Program-made: the position numbers and the translations under genes
The notes under the pieces: generated by a model
The model's database searches: none
The model's input: the letters and a program-made list of their open reading frames with translations, nothing else
What the model was told of the DNA's origin: nothing
Shown: positions 16,826 to 25,131 of the stretch, piece after piece
How positions within the stretch are numbered: position 1 is the stretch's first letter
How the letters are laid out: each line of letters starts with the position of its first letter
Origin: an uncultured Eubacteriales bacterium
GTDB lineage: Bacteria > Bacillota > Clostridia > Lachnospirales > Lachnospiraceae
NCBI GenBank assembly: GCA_900314555.1
Contig: OMVQ01000009.1
Location: 1 to 64,000, forward strand
Direction of reading: 5' to 3'
Length of the DNA stretch: 64,000 bases

Positions 16826-18919
16826 ATGTTTATTCTTATGAACGTTTCTTATAGTCTTTTTCTTGGTTTTATTCTTATTTGACACATTATTTACTGTATT
16901 TCTATTCTGATTATTTCTGCTGTTATTTCCGTCATTGTTCATACGAGTATGTGACTTATTATTACCCTTATTGCCACTATTATTGTGATTGTTGTTATTT
17001 TGATTATGATTACTCTGATTATAGCTATTCTTATTGTTCTTATTATTTTTATTATTCCTGTTATCGCTACTTAAATTAGTCTTACTACTATTTCCATATT
17101 TTTCATAGCTAGAACCATAATTTTTTCTAGGTCTTATAAGACAATTTTTATCAAAACCTATCAAATCTGTTCTTCCTGCTTTAACTAACGCCTCATGCAC
17201 TAAATCATAATTCTTAGGATTACGATATTGAATCAATGCTCTTTGCATAGCTTTCTCATGAGGGTTAATAGGGACATATACCGGTTTCATTGTACGTGGG
17301 TCCAAACCTGTATAATACATACACGTAGATATGGTAGATGGTGTAGGATAGAAATCCTGTACCTGTTCAGGCATATATCCTAAATCTCTCAAATATTCTG
17401 CTAATGCAATTGCATCCTCTAATTTCGAACCCGGATGAGATGACATAAGATATGGTACAACGAACTGCTTCTTACCCATTTTTTCATTTAATTTCTTATA
17501 TTTATTAATAAACTTCTCATATACTGCATTTTCAGGCTTACCCATCATCTGTAATACATTATCAGATATATGTTCCGGTGCAACCTTTAGCTGTCCGCTT
17601 ATATGATGTTCTACCATTTCTCTCATAAATGTATCATCAGGATCACACATAAGATAATCAAATCTGATTCCAGAACGGATAAATACTTTCTTAACCTTTG
17701 GAAGTTCACGTAATTTTCTAAGTAATTTAAGGTAATCCGAATGGTCTACTATCAGATTCTTACATGGCTTAGGAAATAAACACTGTTTATTAGGACAGAC
17801 ACCTTTAGTTAGCTGTTTATTACATGAGGTATGTCTGAAATTCGCTGTAGGACCACCTACATCATGGATATATCCTTTAAAATCTTTATCCCATATTATC
17901 TGTTTTGCTTCATTTATAATTGATTCGTGACTTCTGGTCTGTATGATTCTTCCCTGATGAAATGTTAATGCACAAAAGCTGCAGCCACCAAAGCACCCTC
18001 TGTTACTTACAAGACTGAATTTTACTTCACTTATCGCAGGAACGCCACCGGCTTCTTCATAAGACGGATGATAGTTTCTCATATAATTAAGTGCATACAC
18101 TCTGTCCATCTCCGACTGGCTAAGCGGCTTGGCAGGAGTATTCTGTACTACATAGATTCCGTCATTATACTCTTCTACAAGCTTCTTTGCCACAAATGGA
18201 TCTGTATTACAATATTGAATATAAAAGCTTCTTGCATATGTTTCTTTAGATGCCTTTATTTCCGCAAAAGATGGCAACTTAATATAATCATATATATTCT
18301 CAAGTGTCTGAGTCTTATAGACAGTTCCCTCTATAAATGTAATATCTTTTACATTAATTCCGGCATTTAATGCATCTGCAATTTCAACAATAGACCTTTC
18401 ACCCATTCCATAAGATATCAGGTCAGCGCCACTATCCATTAAAATTGAACGTTTTACTTTATTAGACCAGTAATCATAATGTCCGAGTCTCCTTAAAGAT
18501 GCTTCAATACCACCAATAATTATAGGAACATCTTTGTATGTCTGTCTTATCAGATTAGAATATACAACTGTCGCATAATCAGGTCTTTTACCCATAACAC
18601 CACCCGGAGTAAATGCATCTGTTGCACGTCTTTTCTTAGATACAGAATAGTGATTAACCATTGAATCCATATTTCCACTCATAACCAAGAAGCCTAAACG
18701 TGGCCTTCCAAATGTATTAATACTATTCTTATCTCTCCAATCCGGTTGAGATATAATACCTACCTTATATCCATTCGCTTCTAAGACTCTGCTTATAATC
18801 GCATGTCCAAAAGAGGGGTGATCTACATATGCATCACCTATTACAAATGCAAAATCTACCTCCTCCCAGCCTCTTTTAATCATATCTTCTTTAGATATTG
18901 GCAAAAAATCTTTAATCAT
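16820..18919 (-). CDS. YgiQ-family radical SAM protein
   Basis: YgiQ proteins are conserved radical SAM enzymes of unknown reaction. The N-terminal family block is visible ([20 protein letters not shown]), followed by the cluster motif [13 protein letters not shown] near residue 305. Two Cys-rich segments ([17 protein letters not shown]) and the C-terminal [14 protein letters not shown] block follow. The last 80 or so residues are Asn/Lys-rich low complexity and are not part of the fold. I use the ATG at 18919 (699 residues), where GGAG sits six bases upstream; an ATG eight codons earlier has none. The gene is flanked by copies of a palindromic repeat. Confidence 0.9.
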   Translation of the reverse strand: MIKDFLPISKEDMIKRGWEEVDFAFVIGDAYVDHPSFGHAIISRVLEANGYKVGIISQPDWRDKNSINTFGRPRLGFLVMSGNMDSMVNHYSVSKKRRATDAFTPGGVMGKRPDYATVVYSNLIRQTYKDVPIIIGGIEASLRRLGHYDYWSNKVKRSILMDSGADLISYGMGERSIVEIADALNAGINVKDITFIEGTVYKTQTLENIYDYIKLPSFAEIKASKETYARSFYIQYCNTDPFVAKKLVEEYNDGIYVVQNTPAKPLSQSEMDRVYALNYMRNYHPSYEEAGGVPAISEVKFSLVSNRGCFGGCSFCALTFHQGRIIQTRSHESIINEAKQIIWDKDFKGYIHDVGGPTANFRHTSCNKQLTKGVCPNKQCLFPKPCKNLIVDHSDYLKLLRKLRELPKVKKVFIRSGIRFDYLMCDPDDTFMREMVEHHISGQLKVAPEHISDNVLQMMGKPENAVYEKFINKYKKLNEKMGKKQFVVPYLMSSHPGSKLEDAIALAEYLRDLGYMPEQVQDFYPTPSTISTCMYYTGLDPRTMKPVYVPINPHEKAMQRALIQYRNPKNYDLVHEALVKAGRTDLIGFDKNCLIRPRKNYGSSYEKYGNSSKTNLSSDNRNNKNNKNNKNSYNQSNHNQNNNNHNNSGNKGNNKSHTRMNNDGNNSRNNQNRNTVNNVSNKNKTKKKTIRNVHKNKHN

Positions 18920-19014
18920 ACTGTTCTCCATTTCTGTAGACATTTATGTCAGAGTAATCGCATCAGCATTACTTTTCTCACTGTTCTCCATTTCCATTTT
19001 GCAGACATTTAATT
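18920..19014. repeat. Copy B of the ygiQ-flanking repeat with a 60-bp direct duplication
   Basis: CTGTTCTCCATTTC occurs at 18921 and again at 18981, each followed by a version of GCAGACATTTA. Between them lies the 29-base palindromic core (18953-18981) seen at 16775-16803. One copy of GGAGAACAG encodes the last codons of the RsuA-type gene; the other is the ribosome-binding site of ygiQ. Confidence 0.8.
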
Positions 19015-19724
19015 TCGTCCTCTGTAAGTCTTCTATATTCGCCCTCACGCAGGTTTTCATCAAGTTTTAGACTTCCCATTGACAACCTTTTAAGGTAGAT
19101 TACTTTTCCTCCAACGCACGCAATCATTCTCTTTATCTGATGATATTTTCCCTCACATATAGTTATCTCGACTTCCGATATATTATCTGATTTATCATTA
19201 CCTGATTTAATGATTTCTAATTGGGCAGGTTTAGTTAATGTACCATCTTTTAATTTAAGTCCCTCTTTAAATCTCTTAATATGTTCTTCAGTTATAATGC
19301 CCTCTACTCTTGCAAAATATTTCTTATCTATATGTTTTACGGGAGATAAGAGGCTATGTGCTAATTCACCATCATTTGTTATAATAAGTAATCCAACGGT
19401 ATCTTTATCAAGTCTGCCGACAGGAAATAAATCTTTTTTACGCTCACTGTCTATCAAATCAATAACTGTTCTGTCGTTATTATCAACAGTAGCCGACACT
19501 ACTCCTGCCGGCTTATTTAACATATAATATTCAAACTGTTCGTATGCGATGGTTCTTCCATCAAATGTAACTATATCTTTATCTGTATCTATCTTGTAAT
19601 CTGACGATTTAACTATTGCATCATTGACCTTTATTCGTCCTTTTTTAGCATATTCCTTAGTCTCTTTTCTAGAAGCAATTCCCATTTCTGAAAGAAATTT
19701 ATCAAGTCTCATTACTTTACTCAT
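18978..19724 (-). CDS. RsuA/RluB-family pseudouridine synthase
   Basis: The protein modifies uridine in rRNA. An N-terminal S4 domain (MRLDKFLSEMGIASRKETKEY) precedes a catalytic domain with the active Asp in GRLDKDTVGLLIITNDG and the KYHQIKRMI segment. At 248 residues it resembles RsuA or RluB; 16S versus 23S specificity cannot be told. The start at 19724 is the first ATG before the S4 motif and overlaps the upstream gene by eight bases. Its last codons lie inside the duplicated repeat. Confidence 0.88.
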   Translation of the reverse strand: MSKVMRLDKFLSEMGIASRKETKEYAKKGRIKVNDAIVKSSDYKIDTDKDIVTFDGRTIAYEQFEYYMLNKPAGVVSATVDNNDRTVIDLIDSERKKDLFPVGRLDKDTVGLLIITNDGELAHSLLSPVKHIDKKYFARVEGIITEEHIKRFKEGLKLKDGTLTKPAQLEIIKSGNDKSDNISEVEITICEGKYHQIKRMIACVGGKVIYLKRLSMGSLKLDENLREGEYRRLTEDEIKCLQNGNGEQ

Positions 19725-20529
19725 AATTTTCCATTCCCTGTGCTCTGTATCCCTCAGCAATTATATCTAATTCCTTACTGAACTTCTCTAGCACATCAAT
19801 ATCATCAAGTTTGTAAATCTTATAGAATTCGTCCTGAATCTTAACAATTTCACGCTTATTTGCGACATTATACAGATTCTGGATTGTGTTAAGAATCTCT
19901 GCAACCACATGTGCTTTAATCTGGAATGAGTTCTGAGAATCCATAATCTCACTTCGCACAGATGACATCTCTTTATCTAATGCTATTACCGCGGCTGCCG
20001 CACCACTAAGTCTTTCTCTTATATGTGGTGGCATATTCTGACGATATTTATACTGTAATGAATGTTCTATCGTAGCCCAGAAATTCATTGCAAGTGTTCT
20101 AATCTGTATCTCCACATTGATTCGCTTCGTTCCCGTAAGTGTCATTACATCATAGTATACGATAAGATGATAACTTCTATATCCGCTTGGCTTTGTATTA
20201 TTGATATAATCCTTTTCAGCCTTAACCGTCATATCACTTCTGTTCTTAATAATGTCTACAACAGTATATATATCCTCAACAAACTGACATATAATTCTTA
20301 TTCCTGCAATATCCTCAATCTTTTTCTCTATATCTTCAAATTGAATCTTTTTCTTCTGCATCTTCTCAAGAATACTTGATATCTTTTTAACTCTTCCATT
20401 GACCTCTTCTATAGGTGAATATTTTCCTGCATTTCTATGTGCCTTAATTAAATATTCAAACTTAACCATCAGTTCGTCAACTGCTAACTGATATGGTTCT
20501 AGTAATTCTCTCCATAATTGTATTTCCAT
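19717..20529 (-). CDS. Small alarmone synthetase (RelP/RelQ-type)
   Basis: Small alarmone synthetases make (p)ppGpp from ATP and GDP or GTP without a hydrolase domain. The 270-residue protein shows the synthetase motifs in order: GRVKKISSILEKMQKK, DIAGIRIICQFVEDIY, TKPSGYRSYH and VEIQIRTLAMNFWATIEHSLQYK. The C-terminal helices are typical of tetrameric RelQ/YjbM-type enzymes. It overlaps the RsuA-type gene. Translational coupling ties a stress alarm enzyme to an rRNA modifier. Confidence 0.9.
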   Translation of the reverse strand: MEIQLWRELLEPYQLAVDELMVKFEYLIKAHRNAGKYSPIEEVNGRVKKISSILEKMQKKKIQFEDIEKKIEDIAGIRIICQFVEDIYTVVDIIKNRSDMTVKAEKDYINNTKPSGYRSYHLIVYYDVMTLTGTKRINVEIQIRTLAMNFWATIEHSLQYKYRQNMPPHIRERLSGAAAAVIALDKEMSSVRSEIMDSQNSFQIKAHVVAEILNTIQNLYNVANKREIVKIQDEFYKIYKLDDIDVLEKFSKELDIIAEGYRAQGMENYE

Positions 20530-20553
20530 TTAAACGACCATTCCCTTTCTAAA

Positions 20554-22249
20554 TCACATATCCGCATATACAGTAATACGTCCTCGTCCGTTCTTCTTAG
20601 AACTGTACATTGCACTATCAGCGGCATTAACTAATTCTTCAAATTCCGAACAATATGTAGGATATGTTGCAATACCAACACTTATGTTAATAAATATTTT
20701 TTTTTCCATATTCAAATCTCTTTGTCTTGATTTCATTATGCATTTCTTCACATATTTCTCTGACCTTATCAGAGTCTTTATCAGTATATACAATGACAAA
20801 TTCTTCTCCACCGTATCTTACCGGAAAGCCATCATATATTTTAGCATATTTATTAGCAATTTTGCCACAAAAACTAATTACCTCATCACCAAAAACGTGT
20901 CCATATGTATCATTAATATTTTTAAATTTATCAATATCAAATAATACAACCGAAATATTTCTGTTTTTATCAATATAATTTTTCTTAAATGTATCTGACA
21001 TTACATTGAAATGTCTTCTGTTATAGATACCCGTAAGCGGATCTTTTATTGCCATCGTGCGCATCTTCATATATAAGAGCGAATTACTAATTGCAAGTGT
21101 AATCTGGTTACTAAGATTCTGAATGAAATCTTTATTTTTCTCAAAAAAATCTTTCTTACAGCTTCCAAATGTATATACACAGTATGCATTTTCATTTATT
21201 GTTGCCGGGATAACTATTAATGATTTTATTGTACTACCTGATATATATTCATATTTAACATTTGCATAATTTGCTATCTCGATAACAATATTATGATTAT
21301 GACACTCTTTTATAAATCTTCTGCTTTCAATTCCCTTAATCAGTTCTTCATTAATACCACTCTCTTTTGTATATTCAGAATGTTTAATAAAATTCACATC
21401 TTCATTTGGTTCATTGCTTATTATCCCTATACTTACAAGGTCGCACTTCAACCCATCCATAATTGCATCTATGGTAATCTCAAGCATCTTATCAATATCT
21501 AACGAACTCGTGAAGTTCTTCATTATATAATTCTGAAGCTGTGTCTCCTCACTATTCCTTGTAATCTGTTCATTAGCCTCCTGAAGCTTAAATCTCTGTA
21601 TACTTAGCTGTTCATTCGTCTGTAACAACTTCGCCTGTGTAACTTTCATACTATTATTTTCTTCTCTGTTAACTGAGGCAATTCCATTAAGACTATTGAT
21701 TTTTACATATAATTTATCTAAAACTTCTGCATAAATATCTAATGATACATACTCACAGAACTCTATAATTATAATAAATGCTATGAATACAAATACATAG
21801 AAATTATTTATCCCATTAAATATAATCTCAAATAATGTCACTCCTAACATCGGCAGACTGCTTAAAAATATTGCCTCAATCTTCGAATAAATCTCGGTAA
21901 CATCATATGTAACAAATAGCTGTAAAGCAATTAAGCAATATAATATCACATAAATTATACTGTTAATTATAAAATTTCTTGCATTAAATACAATTATCAT
22001 AGTCATGGTTAACTCAACCATCTTTATAATTATATACAGGAAGTCTGATTTAAAGAAATCATATTTTCCAAGCATAAATTCCAACATAAACAATAATGTC
22101 AGCGAAAGAAAAAAATATATATTTATCTTCGCAACATCTTCATTAAATGTATAGAACATAAGATGGTATATGCAAAGCCCTGCAACTAATATCATATTAA
22201 ATAGTGACGACCTTCTTTTAACAATTAAAAGTTCTTCTTCGTTAAGCAA
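20554..22249 (-). pseudogene. Membrane GAF-GGDEF protein, broken by a frameshift in an A9 run
   Basis: Diguanylate cyclases make cyclic di-GMP. The first frame (TTG at 22249, GGAGG seven bases upstream) encodes six or so membrane helices (about 15-170), a coiled coil (190-240), a GAF-like domain (240-390) and a GGDEF domain with RYGGEEF near 479. It stops after GKKNIY at about residue 520. The missing end (INISVGIATYP, DSAMYSSKKNGRGRITVY) is in the +1 frame down to 20554. The break is the run of nine T at 20697-20705; eight would restore a 564-residue protein. It may be phase variation, slippage, decay or sequencing error. Confidence 0.85.
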
Positions 22250-22250
22250 C

Positions 22251-24458
22251 TTAATTCCTCCAATAAAGTTCTATAACATCTCCATCTTTTAACTGACTTG
22301 TAAAATCACATTTAATTCCATTTATAGTGGTTACCAGTTCTTTTCCCCCTGCCACACTTGTATCAAAAGGATAGAAATCTAATATATCAACGAAGATATA
22401 TTGTTTCTTATTCTTTAATACTACAACAGTTCCATTTACTGTAATTATCATATTAACAGTTGCATTTTCATTAGCAACATTCTTATTTTCTGCTAAATTT
22501 TCTGATGTATTCACATCATTATTTATTGAGTCTGATGTATTATCAGACAATTTATCTGACGCATTTTCAAGTGATACTTTAGAAGTTTCATTAACTGTTT
22601 TATTATATTCAGAATTATTTTCTAAAGTCTCATCTATCTGATTATTTTTATAATCTTCTTCATAATATTCTTCATCTTCATTATGTTCAGGTTCATATTC
22701 ATCATCTTCAAAATCTATGCTGAAGTTCTCATATACTTTCTCATCTTCATTAGAAATCTTATTATTAACCTTAACAAGCTTTTTATTGAAATCTATATCC
22801 ATAAATTTAAGAACCTGTCCTAAGGTATAATAATTAAGAATCTCTATCTTATCGCTCTGACAGATACTATAATCACCTGACTTAAGTTCACCATTTACTT
22901 CTGCAAATCTTGGACAATCTATTGCCTGTCCGTTAACGATAAACCTCATCGTCTGTTTATATTCAGGAAGTCCCTCTATCTTCTGGCTTGCAGGCTTACC
23001 ATATGTAGATTCCTCAATTATAATATTATCATTCTTAACTATCTTAGAATTAATATTAGCTTCTTCTCCATTAATAGTTATTACTGCCGGTTCACCTATT
23101 CCGCCTCTTACTAAACGTTTCTCATCATTAACCGTGAACTCAAGAGCCTCACCACGTCTTGGAAATAATCCGTCATTAGGAAAACCTATCTGCATGGCAG
23201 CATCTATTACAGTAAGTTTATCATTATCATAAAGTTTAATTCTTTCATCATTAACATTAACGAATATAAAATTATTCTTATGGTCATAATAGCTCATACA
23301 GATACCGATAGGCGTAACAAGAAGAGGATCTTTCTTAATACCCTCCTGCATAAAATTAACTTCCGTAAGAACCTCCTCACCTCTTAAAGCAACTCGTTCA
23401 TTTGGAATGTCAAGATATTTAGCAAGATTTTCAGTAAAACCTGCTGCCTTTCCACCGCCGCCCACGACGAATACCGCACTTACACTCTTGCCACCATTTA
23501 ACTCTAATATTTTATCAGCTATTTCCTTTGTGATTGACTCAACAACACTGCTATAAGCCTCTTTGGCTTCATCAGGTGAAATCTTTTGCTTAAGTCCCAT
23601 AATATCTTTGAAATTAATCTGTCTCTTCATCATTGAGCCACGTTTTATCTTCTCAGCGGTATTAAAATCAACCAGATATCTTGAAACCAGACTCTCTGTA
23701 ATCTCATCACCTGCTCTTGGAATCATTCCGTAAGCAACTATACTTCCATCTTTAGTTATGGAAATATCACTTGTACCTGCACCAACGTCTACTAATGCAA
23801 TATTTAATAATCTGAATTTTTCAGGAATCGCTATATTAATAGCTGCTATAGGCTCTAATGTAAGATTTGCTATATTTAAGTCTGCATTTTCAACTGCTGC
23901 ATACAGACCATCTACTACGTCCTCCGGTAAAAATGTAGCCAGTACATCGGCCGATATCTTCTTAGCCTTATGTCCCTCCAGATTAGTAATTGCGAAATCA
24001 TTAAGATAATACTTAATTACTGTATATCCAACACAGTAGAACTTAATCTCATGCTCATTTTCTCTTATTATCTCGTAGGCTTTCTCGACTCCCATGGAAT
24101 CTAACGAATATATCTGCTCACTTGTAACAGGTCCTTCCTGTGAAAGTTCATAATCAATATGTACGGTAATGGTTCTTAGAACTCGTCCGGCTGCCGCAAT
24201 ACATACATCTTTCAAAGGCATATTAAGCTGCATCTCTAACTCTTTCTTAACCTTTGAAATAGTATCAGACACCTTAGAAATATCATGAATCTGTCCGTCC
24301 ATCATCGCTCTTGTCTCATGTTCTTTAGAATAATGTGCAACGACATTAAACTTATTATTACTTTCAAGATAACCTACTGAACCTACAATACTTCTTGTAC
24401 CTATATCAAGTCCGAAAACTAAATTCTTTTTATTAATATTAATATTGCTTTCTGACAT
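22251..24458 (-). CDS. FtsA-like actin-family ATPase with repeated beta-grasp-like C-terminal modules
   Basis: Residues 1 to about 345 are an FtsA/PilM-type actin fold: FGLDIGTRSIVGSVG (phosphate 1), LVDVGAGTSDISI (phosphate 2) and VFVVGGGGKAAG (adenosine). The C-terminal 390 residues are unlike classical FtsA (about 420 residues). They contain repeated segments of the form VNG...KxxDxIxI, an acidic Asn-rich linker (about 575-655), and a final ThiS-like unit ending LKDGDVIELYW. No membrane-targeting amphipathic tail is seen. It may act in division or in a sporulation or pilus process; the sequence does not decide. Its stop overlaps the ribosome-binding site of the GGDEF gene. Confidence 0.8.
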   Translation of the reverse strand: MSESNININKKNLVFGLDIGTRSIVGSVGYLESNNKFNVVAHYSKEHETRAMMDGQIHDISKVSDTISKVKKELEMQLNMPLKDVCIAAAGRVLRTITVHIDYELSQEGPVTSEQIYSLDSMGVEKAYEIIRENEHEIKFYCVGYTVIKYYLNDFAITNLEGHKAKKISADVLATFLPEDVVDGLYAAVENADLNIANLTLEPIAAINIAIPEKFRLLNIALVDVGAGTSDISITKDGSIVAYGMIPRAGDEITESLVSRYLVDFNTAEKIKRGSMMKRQINFKDIMGLKQKISPDEAKEAYSSVVESITKEIADKILELNGGKSVSAVFVVGGGGKAAGFTENLAKYLDIPNERVALRGEEVLTEVNFMQEGIKKDPLLVTPIGICMSYYDHKNNFIFVNVNDERIKLYDNDKLTVIDAAMQIGFPNDGLFPRRGEALEFTVNDEKRLVRGGIGEPAVITINGEEANINSKIVKNDNIIIEESTYGKPASQKIEGLPEYKQTMRFIVNGQAIDCPRFAEVNGELKSGDYSICQSDKIEILNYYTLGQVLKFMDIDFNKKLVKVNNKISNEDEKVYENFSIDFEDDEYEPEHNEDEEYYEEDYKNNQIDETLENNSEYNKTVNETSKVSLENASDKLSDNTSDSINNDVNTSENLAENKNVANENATVNMIITVNGTVVVLKNKKQYIFVDILDFYPFDTSVAGGKELVTTINGIKCDFTSQLKDGDVIELYWRN

Positions 24459-24512
24459 TGTAATCCTCCAACTAAATGGTATTATAACATATCTATATTA
24501 TCATAAATCTGC

Positions 24513-25100
24513 CTAAAACTCTAGCAATTTTTCTATCTGGCTAATCGTATTCTCAATCGAAAAGCTATTATCCACCATCGCATCTGTTTTATCTTCAAAA
24601 TCTTTATAATTAAGCTGATTCTTTATAACTGCCTTAATAGCTTCTTCTTCCATTCCACGCCCTGTTTTAAGTCTTTCAATTCTTGTTGAATCATCTGAAT
24701 AAATGTACCAGATTTTATCACATATCTTACCGCAGCCTGACTCAATGAGTAATGCGGCCTCAACTACGAACTTATCTGTTCCGTTTAACTTATTCTCTCT
24801 TTCAATTCTATTCTTAATTTCATCAATTACCGCCGGATGAACTATATTATTAATCGTTTCTAGCCGGCTTTTATCATTAAATACCAGACTTGACATTGCT
24901 TTTCTGTCTATTTCTCCATCACTCTTAAGTATATCATTTCCAAATTCTTTAACAATTTTATCATATACTGTATTTCCCTTACTCATAAGCTCATGTGCAA
25001 TCTTATCTGCCTCAAATATAGAGAAGCCAAACTTCTCATTAAGTATCTTTAAAACTGTTGATTTTCCGGTTCCTATTCCTCCGGTTATTCCAATTATCAT
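24513..25100 (-). CDS. coaE: Dephospho-CoA kinase
   Basis: CoaE phosphorylates the 3' hydroxyl of dephospho-CoA, the last step of coenzyme A synthesis. The P-loop GITGGIGTGKST lies at residues 4-15, followed by FEADKIAHELM, the FVVEAALLIESG core and a GRGMEEEAIKAVIKNQ lid-like segment. I choose the ATG at 25100 (195 residues), which has GAGG seven bases upstream and begins directly at the P-loop strand. It follows polA with a gap of about 30 bases, a common Firmicute pair. Confidence 0.95.
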   Translation of the reverse strand: MIIGITGGIGTGKSTVLKILNEKFGFSIFEADKIAHELMSKGNTVYDKIVKEFGNDILKSDGEIDRKAMSSLVFNDKSRLETINNIVHPAVIDEIKNRIERENKLNGTDKFVVEAALLIESGCGKICDKIWYIYSDDSTRIERLKTGRGMEEEAIKAVIKNQLNYKDFEDKTDAMVDNSFSIENTISQIEKLLEF

Positions 25101-25131
25101 TTTAATCCTCATTTCTAAATGCATTAGTATA

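Noticed and set aside
16879-17079. Tyr/Cys-rich + strand frame
   Set aside because: It is the complement of the Asn-codon-rich tail of the YgiQ gene, so its odd composition is explained.
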